From CAYLLN01 sp040901775 (GTDB lineage Bacteria > Planctomycetota > Planctomycetia > Pirellulales > Pirellulaceae), in assembly GCA_040901775.1 (NCBI GenBank), contig JBBDYF010000275.1, positions 1 to 64,000 on the forward strand: 64,000 bases of DNA, given 5' to 3'. Shown one piece after another: positions 21,672 to 30,354 of the stretch. Position 1 is the first letter of the stretch. Every line of letters begins with the position of its first letter. The translations under genes and the position numbers were made by a program. The notes under the pieces were generated by a model, which saw only the letters and a program-made list of their open reading frames with translations, did no database searches and was not told the DNA's origin.

Positions 21672-22744
21672 CCGCGCTGATAAAATCTCCCGACGATCCG
21701 GCGCTCGCCGACTTGTGCCGCAACCTGGCGGAGCTTGCGCCGCAGCTCGACGCGCCGGATGCCTGGCCCGCCAGGCAGCTCGACCTGTGCGCTTCGGCGG
21801 GCGTGTTCCAGTGGTTTCTTGGCCAGCAATGGGGCGGTCAGGGGTGGAGCGAGATAGACCTGCTGCGCGGCTATCTGCGGCTGGCGGCGGCCTGCCTGAC
21901 CACGGCGTTTGTCATTACGCAGCGGATGGGCGCTGCCGGCCGAATCGCGGCCAGCGAGAACGAGTGGCTCCAGCGCCAGTTGCTGCCCGATCTGGTCGCC
22001 GGCCGCAGCTTCGCCACCGTGGGCATCTCGCATTTGACCACCAGCCGGCAGCATCTTGCGCGACCGGTGCTCGCGGCGGAGGAAACGGCAAGCGGATTCG
22101 AACTGAGCGGCTATTCCCCCTGGGTCACGGGGGCCGAATTCGCCCAGCATATTGTCCTAGGGGCGACGCTCGCCGACCAGCGCCAGGTGCTGGTCGCTCT
22201 GCCAACCAATCTGGCCGGGGTTCGCACCGAGCGTTCGCCTCAATTGGTGGGGCTGTCGGCGAGCCGCACCGGGACGGTCCACTTGGATCGCGCGAGGCTC
22301 GACCGCCGTTGGCTACTGGCCGGACCGACGCCAGAGGTGATGAAGCAGGGTGCCGGTGCCAAGACGGGGGGGCTGCAAACCTCGGCACTCGCCCTGGGGC
22401 TTGCCTGGGCCGCGATCGACTTTCTGGATCAGCAGCGCCGCGAGCGCTCGAATCTGGCGGACCCGGTCGATGCCCTGCGTAGCGGCTGGGACGCACTTGC
22501 GAACGATCTGTTCAGCCTTGCCGCGGGATTGCCCATTTGTACCAGCGACAACCTGCGAACGCGGGCCAACAGCCTCGCCTTGCGATCGACCCAGGCGGCT
22601 CTGGCGGCTGCCAAAGGGGCCGGTTACGTCGTCGGCCATCCGGCCGGTCGCTGGTGCCGCGAGGCGCTGTTTTTTCTCGTCTGGAGTTGTCCTCAAAATG
22701 TCCTGTCCGCCAACCTGTGCGAACTGGCGGGAATATCCGCGTAG
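21668..22744 (+). CDS. Acyl-CoA dehydrogenase family protein
   Basis: A 358-residue protein with the acyl-CoA dehydrogenase plan: N-terminal helices (ARQLDLCASAGVFQWFLGQQ, GWSEIDLLRGYLRLAAACLT), a beta middle domain (ATVGISHLTTSRQHL, GFELSGYSPWVTGA) and a C-terminal helical bundle. It is shorter than typical dehydrogenases and the usual catalytic Glu region is not evident, so it may be a divergent flavin monooxygenase/desulfurase-like member. The start at 21668 overlaps the preceding stop (ATGA). The substrate is unknown. Confidence 0.8.
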   Translation: MTALIKSPDDPALADLCRNLAELAPQLDAPDAWPARQLDLCASAGVFQWFLGQQWGGQGWSEIDLLRGYLRLAAACLTTAFVITQRMGAAGRIAASENEWLQRQLLPDLVAGRSFATVGISHLTTSRQHLARPVLAAEETASGFELSGYSPWVTGAEFAQHIVLGATLADQRQVLVALPTNLAGVRTERSPQLVGLSASRTGTVHLDRARLDRRWLLAGPTPEVMKQGAGAKTGGLQTSALALGLAWAAIDFLDQQRRERSNLADPVDALRSGWDALANDLFSLAAGLPICTSDNLRTRANSLALRSTQAALAAAKGAGYVVGHPAGRWCREALFFLVWSCPQNVLSANLCELAGISA

Positions 22745-22783
22745 TGGGCAAGCTGGCCGGCACGCCGAACCCTAGCGACTTTT

Positions 22784-23443
22784 ATGGAACCTGCTCACGT
22801 CGTCTGGCATCCACAAACGGTCACCCGCGCCGATCGCGAACGGCTCAATCGCCATCGCGGCTGCGTGGTCTGGTTCACCGGTCTGTCCGGCTGCGGCAAA
22901 AGCACGATCGCCAACCTGGTCGATCGGTTGCTATTCGAGCGGGGTGTTCACAGCGTTTTGCTGGATGGCGATAACGTGCGGCACGGACTAAATGCCTCGC
23001 CCGCCATGTTGGCCGACTATGGCGACAACTTTGCGCAACGATTTGGCCTGGGATTTGCTTCCGAAGATCGACAGGAGAACATTCGCAGGATTGGGGCGGT
23101 GGCCGAGCTGTTTGCCTCGTCCGGTATGGTCACTTTGGCGGCTTTTGTCAGTCCCTATCGGGCAGATCGGGCGGCAGTCTGTCGCACCGTGGAGGGTCGC
23201 GGTCTGCCCGGCGACTTTATCGAGGTGTTTGTCGATGCTCCTTTGGAAGTGTGCGAAGCACGCGATCCCAAAGGACTTTACAAACAGGCGCGAGCGGGGA
23301 AGCTGAAACACTTTACGGGAATCGACGATCCCTACGAACCTCCGGAGTCCCCGAGCTTAAGGCTGGAATCTTTCCATCAATCACCCGAGGTGCTAGCACG
23401 ACAGGTTGTGTCGCACCTGGAAGTTTCTGGGAAGATTTTCTGA
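22784..23443 (+). CDS. cysC: Adenylylsulfate kinase (CysC)
   Basis: A 219-residue P-loop kinase that phosphorylates adenosine 5'-phosphosulfate to PAPS. Walker A is GLSGCGKST (33-41). The APS-binding segment LDGDNVRHGLN (60-70), ENIRRIG (98-104), FVSPYRADR (121-129) and the DPKGLYKQAR loop are all present. An insertion of about 18 residues follows HGLN (71-88), where compact bacterial enzymes go almost directly to GFS/ED-R-ENIRR. No CysN/CysD or ATP sulfurylase is adjacent, so it may serve sulfation of polysaccharides or other conjugates as well as assimilation. Confidence 0.93.
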   Translation: MEPAHVVWHPQTVTRADRERLNRHRGCVVWFTGLSGCGKSTIANLVDRLLFERGVHSVLLDGDNVRHGLNASPAMLADYGDNFAQRFGLGFASEDRQENIRRIGAVAELFASSGMVTLAAFVSPYRADRAAVCRTVEGRGLPGDFIEVFVDAPLEVCEARDPKGLYKQARAGKLKHFTGIDDPYEPPESPSLRLESFHQSPEVLARQVVSHLEVSGKIF

Positions 23444-23471
23444 ATTCGGTGTCAGGAATCGTCTCTTCACG

Positions 23472-23499
23472 TTGACAGTTCGGCCTGCGTCCTTACATT
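23472..23499 (+). promoter_or_regulatory. Sigma-70-type promoter upstream of the BON gene
   Basis: A perfect TTGACA (23472-23477), 16-bp spacer and TACATT (23494-23499). A hairpin with stem CGCGGAAC/GTTCCGCG follows at about 23523-23551, within the expected 5' leader of the BON-domain gene. Confidence 0.5.
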
Positions 23500-23620
23500 G
23501 GAACTTTCGCCGGTATGAACAGCCGCGGAACTGGGATCGTCCGGTTCCGCGCGACTTCACGGATCACTGCCGGCGTCTAAGCAATGTTTGTTGGACGCCG
23601 GCCAAGGATGGGGGCCGAGA

Positions 23621-23884
23621 ATGATGGCCGAGATTTTAATGACGGATGCGGCTCTCCAAGCGAAAGCCGCACTTTCTCGCAGCCGGATTTATGACCTGCG
23701 GCGGCTGAGTGTCGAACAGGATGGCGAGGCGGTGGTCCTGCGGGGCCGCGTCAGCTCGTTCTATCACAAGCAGCTTGCGCAAGAACTGGTTCGTAGCGCC
23801 ATCGACAGCGCCGAAGTAGTCAACTCGATCCGGGTGATCTACGGCACCGATTGGCGCGACGGCGACAAAGATCGAACGTGGTAG
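23621..23884 (+). CDS. BON-domain protein
   Basis: An 87-residue protein consisting of a single BON-like module: RRLSVEQDGEAVVLRGRVSS, FYHKQLAQELVRSAIDS, EVVNSIRVI. BON domains bind phospholipid or envelope components in osmotic-shock and secretin-related proteins, but short cytosolic versions with no signal peptide, like this one, are common in planctomycetes and have no known function. Two adjacent ATGs (23621, 23624) follow GGGGGCCGAGA. A promoter-like sequence is 120 bp upstream. Confidence 0.82.
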   Translation: MMAEILMTDAALQAKAALSRSRIYDLRRLSVEQDGEAVVLRGRVSSFYHKQLAQELVRSAIDSAEVVNSIRVIYGTDWRDGDKDRTW

Positions 23885-23971
23885 AACGATTCGGCAGTTC
23901 CGAGCGGCCTCTTTCACGATGCGCCGCGGCGGGCTAGCGTGGACGGCCCCGACACCTCGTCCGAGCCCGCC

Positions 23972-24799
23972 ATGAAATTTGCGATCTGTAACGAAACGTT
24001 TCAGGATTGGCCTTTTGAAAAGGCATTCTCCTTCGCCGCCGAGTTGGGCTACACCGGGCTGGAAATCGCCCCGTTCACCATCAATACAAGCGCCTACGAA
24101 ATCTCGGCCCAGCAGCGGGCCGAGGTTCGCCGCCAGGCCGAAGACGCGGGCCTGGCGATCGTCTGCTTGCACTGGCTGCTGGCTAAAACCACGGGCTACT
24201 ACCTGACGACGCCGGAGGCTTCCGTCCGGGCGAGAACGGCCGATTATCTGGCCGAACTGGCCCGCCTGTGCCGCGATCTGGGCGGGCAGATCATGGTGCT
24301 CGGTTCCCCACTGCAACGCAACCTGCTGCCGGGCGTGACGCACGAACGGGCCCTCGAGTTTGCCACTGACTGCCTGCGCCGGGCGATGCCGGCGCTGGAA
24401 GCGTGCGGCGTGACCTTGGCCGTTGAGCCGTTGGGTCCCCAAGACGGCAACTTTTTACTCACCGCGCAGCAGGGCGTGCAACTGTGCGAAATGGTCGGCT
24501 CGCCGCACTGCCGGCTGCATCTCGACTGCAAGGCGATGTCGAGCGAAAGCCGGCCGATCCCGCAACTGTTGCGGGAGAACGCGAAGTTGCTGGCGCACTT
24601 TCACGCGAACGACCCCAACCTGCGCGGTCCGGGCATGGGCGAGCTCGATTTCGTCCCCATTTTTCAAGCTTTGGCCGAGATCGACTATCGCGGCTGGGTG
24701 AGCGTGGAAGTGTTCGACTACGAGCCAGGAGTCGAAGCACTGGCCCGCGAAAGCATCGACTACATGCGCGAATGTCTGGCGAAACTGGCCGCAGCTTGA
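23972..24799 (+). CDS. Sugar phosphate isomerase/epimerase (TIM barrel)
   Basis: A 275-residue cytosolic member of the AP-endonuclease-2/xylose-isomerase-like family. Landmarks are FAAELGYTGLEIAPF, IVCLHWLLAKTTGYYLT, IMVLGSP, VTLAVEPLGPQDGNFLLT, CRLHLDCKAMSSE, AHFHANDPNLRGPG and GWVSVEVFDYEPG. The Glu, Asp, His and Glu in strands 5-8 form the usual metal site. It resembles D-tagatose/D-psicose 3-epimerases and hydroxypyruvate isomerases, with no basis for a more precise substrate. The ATG at 23972 is chosen over a GTG at 23939. Confidence 0.88.
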   Translation: MKFAICNETFQDWPFEKAFSFAAELGYTGLEIAPFTINTSAYEISAQQRAEVRRQAEDAGLAIVCLHWLLAKTTGYYLTTPEASVRARTADYLAELARLCRDLGGQIMVLGSPLQRNLLPGVTHERALEFATDCLRRAMPALEACGVTLAVEPLGPQDGNFLLTAQQGVQLCEMVGSPHCRLHLDCKAMSSESRPIPQLLRENAKLLAHFHANDPNLRGPGMGELDFVPIFQALAEIDYRGWVSVEVFDYEPGVEALARESIDYMRECLAKLAAA

Positions 24800-24814
24800 C
24801 CGCCTCGTCGCTCG

Positions 24815-26812
24815 CTAGAGATACACCCTCCGATTATACACGTACCACTCGAAGATCAGCACGCCAATCGCCGCCAACAGCAGCCACTTCCACAGCTCTT
24901 GCCGAACCGCCTGCTTGCTTTGCTGGGCCGGCACGTCTTCGTGGCCAATTTCGAGCGTCTCGCGCGGCGTCAGGTCGCTCTCGCGGGTGTCGTACAGGTT
25001 GACGGCGAATTGCTGGGCTACCTTTTGCCCGGTGCCCTCGCGCACGTCGTACACGCCCAGCTCTTCGGTGCGGCCGAAGATGTAGCTGCTCGAGGCATCG
25101 CGCGGCACCTGAAACTGATCCCCCCGCGGCGACTGCACCCGCACCGTTTCGACCGGCAACGCCGTCCGCAGGATGGCGGGTTCGCCCGGCTTGATGTTCG
25201 GGGCCGCCAGGCTCGACCGCACCCCCCCCAGATATTTCACCGCGTTCATCACGAACACCGGAAAGCTGCGGCGAATCGGCCAATCGGTATTTACCTCGCG
25301 CCGGCCATCCGGAGTGAAGGTGATAATGTCGAACGCGACCACCGCATCCTCGTAGCCGGCCCGCGGGCCCACGGCATAGATCGCGCCGATGTCGGAGTCG
25401 ATCAGCGTCACCGTACCTTGCGGCCCTGCCAGAGGCGTGGCCTCCACGATTTTCACGTTCCCCATTTGCACCAGTTGCGTCAGCGGGTGGACCTGGTCGG
25501 TATCGATGACGATCGGCGGCCCCTGCTTGGGCCCCTTCGCCGACCAGCCCAGCGGGGGTAAGCGGCCGATGAAGAGCGTGTTCGACGCCGGCAGCGCCGG
25601 CGGCACGCACTGGTCGTAAATAATCAGGTCGTACGTCCCTTCCAGGGCTTGATCTTGGTAGGCCTTAGTCTCTAGCAGTTTCGGTTCGGCGATCGACACG
25701 TCGGCTATCTTCTGGGCCTCGTCCGTGCCCAAGGCCAGCTCCAAAGCGTCGTTTCCGGGGGTCACCACCAAAACCTTCGCCGGCCGCGGCATGTTCACGA
25801 CGGCGTAAGCCGTGTTATCGACTTTCAGGTTGTCTGGCGAGTCGATCACGAGCTTGAGCACGCCGCTTTCAATCTCTTGCATCTCGAACTTCGCCCCCGA
25901 GGCCCCGGGCAGGCCCCGCTCGCCCCGCTTGGGGATTGCGATCTTCTGGGCGTCGAGCAGCGTGTCGTTCAGGTACAACGAGGCTTCGACGGACTGTTCG
26001 GTGTCCGAAAAATTCTCCAGCCGGGCAAACGCCTGAATCTGGCCCGGCTTTTCGGGATTCACGTCGCTGCTGAAGTTGGCGATGGCGACGTTCTTTTGCC
26101 CCTCGCCGGCGACCCGCAGGTACTGCGGGTCGAGGTTGCCCAGCTTGAAGTCGGGGACCGAGGAAAAGCCGCCGTCGCTAAGAATATAAAGCGTGGCGGG
26201 CATCGCCTCGGCCGTTTTAATATCGACCGGGTTGTCGGGATCGCCGCTTTGGCCGGGGTTGGCCAGGCCGGCGGCGGCGCGCAGCGCTTCGCTCAGGTCG
26301 CTGGGGCGGCTGGTTTGCGCGATCAGATCGACCTTCGTCCGCAGCAGCCGGCGATTGTCGGTGAACGGCTGCTCGACGCGGGCCACGTTCGAAAAGCTGA
26401 TGACCATCGCCACGTCGTCGGCCTTCATCTGGTCGATCATGCCGGCCAGTTGGCGTTTGGCCGCGTCCAGCCGGGTAGGGCGCACGTCGTCGGCCCCCAT
26501 GCTGGCCGACGTGTCGATCAGGAAGATGAACCGGTCGCCGATCAGTTCCGTCCCCTGCCAGCCGGGCCGGAGCAACGTAATGGCGAGCAAGGCGACGAGC
26601 AGCAACTGCAACAACAATAGCAGGCTTTGTCGCAACCGCTGCCAGAGCGAGTTGACGTGCAAGTCCTCGATCGCCCGGCTCCACAGGAAGGTGCTGGGAA
26701 CCGACAGCGGCTCGCGGCGGAGCTTCAGGAAATATAGCGCAATGATCGCCGGCGGAACGAGCGCCAACAGGCCCCATTGCCACCAGGTCAGCGTGTTGGC
26801 GAAGTATTGCAT
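24815..26812 (-). CDS. BatA/VWA-domain membrane protein
   Basis: A 665-residue protein. The N-terminal BatA-type region has two membrane helices (LLALVPPAIIALYFLKLRRE; LLLLLQLLLVALLAITLLRP). It is followed by a von Willebrand A domain whose MIDAS motif DTSAS is at 100-104, a long periplasmic region, and a C-terminal helix ahead of YVYNRRVYL. It belongs with the MoxR ATPase and DUF58 protein of the same operon (MoxR-DUF58-VWA), a chaperone-like system of uncertain role in planctomycetes. Between it and the DUF58 gene lies an unrelated DUF4058 gene. Confidence 0.9.
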   Translation of the reverse strand: MQYFANTLTWWQWGLLALVPPAIIALYFLKLRREPLSVPSTFLWSRAIEDLHVNSLWQRLRQSLLLLLQLLLVALLAITLLRPGWQGTELIGDRFIFLIDTSASMGADDVRPTRLDAAKRQLAGMIDQMKADDVAMVISFSNVARVEQPFTDNRRLLRTKVDLIAQTSRPSDLSEALRAAAGLANPGQSGDPDNPVDIKTAEAMPATLYILSDGGFSSVPDFKLGNLDPQYLRVAGEGQKNVAIANFSSDVNPEKPGQIQAFARLENFSDTEQSVEASLYLNDTLLDAQKIAIPKRGERGLPGASGAKFEMQEIESGVLKLVIDSPDNLKVDNTAYAVVNMPRPAKVLVVTPGNDALELALGTDEAQKIADVSIAEPKLLETKAYQDQALEGTYDLIIYDQCVPPALPASNTLFIGRLPPLGWSAKGPKQGPPIVIDTDQVHPLTQLVQMGNVKIVEATPLAGPQGTVTLIDSDIGAIYAVGPRAGYEDAVVAFDIITFTPDGRREVNTDWPIRRSFPVFVMNAVKYLGGVRSSLAAPNIKPGEPAILRTALPVETVRVQSPRGDQFQVPRDASSSYIFGRTEELGVYDVREGTGQKVAQQFAVNLYDTRESDLTPRETLEIGHEDVPAQQSKQAVRQELWKWLLLAAIGVLIFEWYVYNRRVYL

Positions 26813-26840
26813 AGAACGTCATTGTCGCTCGATTGACGAG

Positions 26841-27581
26841 TCAACATGGCTCCAGAGGAGCACGTGCCCGATCGGGAATCTCGGCTACGGCTTGCATGTA
26901 GGACTCTTCGAGCGGAACTTCGACGTAGCGGTAGGGATTGAGGAACACCGGCAAGGCCGGCAGGACGTCACCGGCAGCCAGCGGCTCCACGAAAGCGGAA
27001 AAATCTGGTTTGCCGACATTGGCCGCGAGGGTCAGGGGCTTGTTCGTTGGGGCCTTGTAGGTATTGTCGCCCAGATCGCTCCAAATGGCGCCGTGAACTC
27101 CTTGCGGGTCGCGAGACGTTGGCGGGTGCAAGTCAACGAGGGAGACGTGGATGCCGTCGTAAATCGCCGATGCCGCCTTTTCCACAAACGCCTCAAAGTC
27201 CCGCTGACTCGATTTGTTGCCGGCCGACACGATCTCGACGAGGGCCACGACCCGGTCGCGGGAACGATGGCGAATGACAATTCGATTGGCTTTATGGGCG
27301 TAAAGCGATTGTTCAAGCCTGGCCTGGATGCTTACTTTCGGCGGCCGAACCGCAATCGCCGTCCCACCCCGCTCGTCTCGTTCCAAATCGTCGTCAACGC
27401 TCTCGATGGCTTGCAGCGTAAGCACATCCGGCTCAAACCCACCTGCAATTTGCTCGGCCATGGCGTAGTAGCCGGCGGGTAAGATGCCGTGATTGAGGGC
27501 ACTTGAGATAAGCGGTATCCACGTTGCGTGAAAGTGGTGAAACGTGCCATCGGGCACGCGCGTCCAATCATGAATGGGCAT
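26841..27581 (-). CDS. DUF4058 protein
   Basis: A 246-residue protein with the DUF4058 hallmarks MPIHDWTRVPDGTFHHFHAT (start) and FLNPYRYVEVPLEESYMQAV (near the end). The middle ALVEIVSAGNKSSQRDFEAF contains an E-x-V-S-x-x-N-K pattern like that of Uma2/PD-(D/E)XK nucleases, although nuclease activity has not been shown for DUF4058. Planctomycetes and cyanobacteria carry many paralogues. Its GC is a little lower than that of its neighbours and it interrupts the VWA/DUF58 operon, so it looks like a later insertion. Confidence 0.85.
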   Translation of the reverse strand: MPIHDWTRVPDGTFHHFHATWIPLISSALNHGILPAGYYAMAEQIAGGFEPDVLTLQAIESVDDDLERDERGGTAIAVRPPKVSIQARLEQSLYAHKANRIVIRHRSRDRVVALVEIVSAGNKSSQRDFEAFVEKAASAIYDGIHVSLVDLHPPTSRDPQGVHGAIWSDLGDNTYKAPTNKPLTLAANVGKPDFSAFVEPLAAGDVLPALPVFLNPYRYVEVPLEESYMQAVAEIPDRARAPLEPC

Positions 27582-27613
27582 CGGTCACCTCGCTGGTTGC
27601 CTTCTTTCCCATT

Positions 27614-28513
27614 CTACCGCACCAGCCCCCGCTTGCGCAGGTAGTTGGCCACCAGCGTTTCCACCGGCGTCTGGGTGCTGGTCATCAGGTAGGTCATTCC
27701 TCTTCGCGTGCAAAACTCGCGGGCGCCGTCGATGAACGAAGCCACCGTCCGCTTGTACTTTTCCAGCAGCGGCCGGCTGATGGTCACTTCCGCCACGTCG
27801 TCGTCCTCGCAGTCGATCAGCTTCAAATCCCCTTTGACCTCGGGGTTCAGTTCTTCGGGGCAAAGCACATGCAGCAGGTACACGTCCATCTGCTGGGCGA
27901 CCAGAAACCGCATTGCCTTGTCGTACCCCTCCTTATCCATCAGGTCCGTAATCAGTACGAGAATCCCCTTGCCGGAGTTCCGCAAACAAAAGTTCCGCAC
28001 CCCTTCCGCCAGCGAGACGTTCTCGCCCGGCTCGATGCCCGCCAGATACTCCTGCATCCGCCACAGGCTCGCCCGGCCGCGCAGCGTCGGCCCCGGTTTG
28101 CGGCTGGAGGTTCCCAGCGACTCAATCTTCACCCGATCGGCACGGCACAGCCCGATGAATCCGAGCGACGCCGCCAGTTGCTTGGCAAACTGCAGCTTGG
28201 TCGGCTCGCCAAAATCCATGCTGGCGCTGGCGTCGATCAGGCAGTAAAAGTGCAGGTCTTCTTCTTCCAGAAACAGCTTGAGGTAGAGCCGCTCCATGCG
28301 GGCAAACAGGTTCCAGTCGATGAATCGCAGGTCGTCGCCGGCGACATATTGCCGAAAGTCGGCGAACTCGACGCTCTGTCCCTTCCGCTTGCTCTTGCGT
28401 TCCCCCTTCATGCGGCCGCGAAAAATCTTACGACTAACCAGCTCCAGCCGCTCAAGCTGAGCGAGGAGTTGGGGGGAGAGGAGCGGAGCGTCAATTGTTC
28501 CTGCAGCAGGCAT
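27614..28513 (-). CDS. DUF58 protein of the MoxR system
   Basis: A 299-residue protein. The DUF58 core is GRMKGERKSKRKGQSVEFAD, FRQYVAGDDLRFIDWNLFAR, and a VWA-like domain with CLIDASASMDFGEPTKLQFA (DxSxS). The motif YVAGDDxRxIDWN is diagnostic for DUF58. DUF58 proteins are paired with MoxR AAA ATPases. No membrane segment is evident. The MoxR gene is upstream on the same strand, separated by one small gene of unknown function. Confidence 0.93.
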   Translation of the reverse strand: MPAAGTIDAPLLSPQLLAQLERLELVSRKIFRGRMKGERKSKRKGQSVEFADFRQYVAGDDLRFIDWNLFARMERLYLKLFLEEEDLHFYCLIDASASMDFGEPTKLQFAKQLAASLGFIGLCRADRVKIESLGTSSRKPGPTLRGRASLWRMQEYLAGIEPGENVSLAEGVRNFCLRNSGKGILVLITDLMDKEGYDKAMRFLVAQQMDVYLLHVLCPEELNPEVKGDLKLIDCEDDDVAEVTISRPLLEKYKRTVASFIDGAREFCTRRGMTYLMTSTQTPVETLVANYLRKRGLVR

Positions 28514-28582
28514 TGCTTTGTTTCTCTCAGCCGGCTTCAGCCGGCTAATCTCCGATTTGGGCGTTGTGACCCGAAACCTTCG

Positions 28583-28900
28583 CTATTCGACAAGGGTTTC
28601 CGATCGGATCACAAATTGAGTCAGGCCATTGACCGATTCCACGCCCCAGGGGCGTACTGTACTCACGACCGCAGTTTCTCCAAATTCATCCGCCGACCGC
28701 TCGAGTAATTCGCATTCGATAATCCCGTGTTGCGGATAGTCGCTGTCGCTCCATAAGTCTGCATCAGTCACTACGGGAATCTTTTCGATGAACGAGTGAA
28801 GACGGTTTCGGGAATCGACGAATTGACATTCCACAAAGCCCGGCTGATCAGCTGCAACAAATCGGGTGATCTCAACTTTAATCCCGGGCATCAATTTCAT
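28583..28900 (-). CDS. Small protein of unknown function inside the MoxR operon
   Basis: A 105-residue acidic protein starting MKLMPGIKVEITRFVAADQP and ending RPWGVESVNGLTQFVIRSETLVE. The pattern is beta-rich (VECQFVD, HSFIEKIPVV, HGIIECELLE), with no signal peptide or recognised domain. It sits 9 bp after the MoxR stop and before DUF58, so it is co-transcribed with them. Local GC is distinctly lower (about 50%), suggesting insertion into an older operon. The ATG at 28900 is preferred over the TTG at 28906. Confidence 0.6.
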   Translation of the reverse strand: MKLMPGIKVEITRFVAADQPGFVECQFVDSRNRLHSFIEKIPVVTDADLWSDSDYPQHGIIECELLERSADEFGETAVVSTVRPWGVESVNGLTQFVIRSETLVE

Positions 28901-28909
28901 CCCCAATCT

Positions 28910-29941
28910 CTATTTCACAACCGATGCCTTCACCGGTGCATCCTCGCCCTTTTCGGGCAGCTTTTCCAGAATGTCGAGCAGCACATGGTCGGTATCGAGC
29001 CCTTCCGCCTGGGCTTCGAAATTCAAGATCACCCGGTGCCGCAGCGCGGGGAGATAGACCCGCCGCACATCTTCAAAACTGACGTTGTAACGCCCTTCGA
29101 GCAGCGCTCGCACCTTGGCGGCCAGGGCCAGCGTCTGCGCGCCGCGCGGGCTGGCTCCCCAGCGCAGGTACTGGTTGGTAATCGGCAGCGCGAACGGTCC
29201 TTGCGGATGCGTTGCCAGGACGAGGCGAACGATATAGTCCTGCACGTGCGACGCCAGGATCACGTCGCGAATCAGGCGCTGCCACTGCTTGATCTCGGTC
29301 CCGTCCATCACCTTTTCGGGCTTGATAACGACGCCCTTGGTCGTGCGCTCGACGATCGTCGCCAGCTCCTCCCGGCCGCTGTAGCCGACGACCAGCTTGA
29401 ACAGGAACCGGTCGAGCTGCGCCTCGGGCAGCGGATAGGTTCCTTCCTGCTCGATCGGGTTCTGGGTCGCCATCACAAAGAACGGCTTTTCCAGCTCGTA
29501 TCGCACGCCGGCGATCGTGACGGTCCCTTCCTGCATCGTTTCGAGCAGGGCCGACTGCGTTTTCGGGGTGGCCCGGTTGATTTCGTCCGCCAGGCAAATT
29601 TGCGTGAAGATCGGCCCCTTTTGAAACTCGAACACGCGGCGACCCGCCTCGTTCTCGTTAATCATATTGGTGCCGAGAATGTCTGACGGCATCAAGTCGG
29701 GCGTGAACTGGACCCGGTTGAATTTCAGGTCGAGCGCTTCGGCCAACGTGCGCACGAGCAGCGTTTTGCCCAGGCCCGGCACTCCTTCGAGCAGGCAGTG
29801 GCCGCCGATGAACATGCTCGTCAACACGCCATGCACGATGTCGTCGTGGCCGACGATTACCCGTCCGATCTGCTCTTTTACCGAAGTGTACCGCTGACGA
29901 AACTGCTCCGCTTGCTGCTGCATCGACTCGCCGATACTCAT
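28910..29941 (-). CDS. MoxR-family AAA ATPase
   Basis: A 343-residue AAA+ ATPase. Walker A is GVPGLGKT (53-60), Walker B CLADEIN (115-121), sensor 1 is in VMATQNPIEQEG, and the Arg finger region is YPLPEAQLDRFLFK. MoxR ATPases act as chaperones or maturation factors for VWA proteins. The following genes on the same strand encode a small unknown protein, DUF58 and, after DUF4058, a BatA/VWA protein, giving the standard MoxR module with two intruders. Confidence 0.95.
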   Translation of the reverse strand: MSIGESMQQQAEQFRQRYTSVKEQIGRVIVGHDDIVHGVLTSMFIGGHCLLEGVPGLGKTLLVRTLAEALDLKFNRVQFTPDLMPSDILGTNMINENEAGRRVFEFQKGPIFTQICLADEINRATPKTQSALLETMQEGTVTIAGVRYELEKPFFVMATQNPIEQEGTYPLPEAQLDRFLFKLVVGYSGREELATIVERTTKGVVIKPEKVMDGTEIKQWQRLIRDVILASHVQDYIVRLVLATHPQGPFALPITNQYLRWGASPRGAQTLALAAKVRALLEGRYNVSFEDVRRVYLPALRHRVILNFEAQAEGLDTDHVLLDILEKLPEKGEDAPVKASVVK

Positions 29942-30354
29942 GAGGCCTCCTCAAAAGCTGCTTATGCGCGGGGAATGCCCAGTGACGACTGCTGTTCGCC
30001 GGTCTGGCCCGAATCTTGGGTGCGATTTTTCCAGCCGTCCAGAAGATTAGCTGCCCGGCCCAGACGGAGACTGGTCGGCCTATCTTAACCGTGCCCACGA
30101 GCGAAGTCACCTGCCAGCGGTGCATGCTTCTGCCGGCGGGAATCGCGAAAGTTCTTGTTTGCGGCCTCCCGCCTGTGTGTGTATATTAATAGTCGAGAAG
30201 AACCGAGATTTTCAGCAACCGGGCGAGCGAGATCGCGTCGGTCGGAACGGGCGGCGTGGGATCGAGCGCCGCAAGAGGCAAAGTCAATCGAGGGTCCGAG
30301 GCGCAGGCGGCAGGCCGTCGCCTTGCGGGCGTTACCGACTTGCCGGGTGCGACG
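29942..30354. other. Divergent intergenic region
   Basis: A 413-bp region between the MoxR and pentapeptide-repeat genes. The frame of the pentapeptide gene is open for 33 codons upstream of 30355 but with unrelated composition. No convincing promoter, repeat or RNA gene is visible. Confidence 0.3.
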
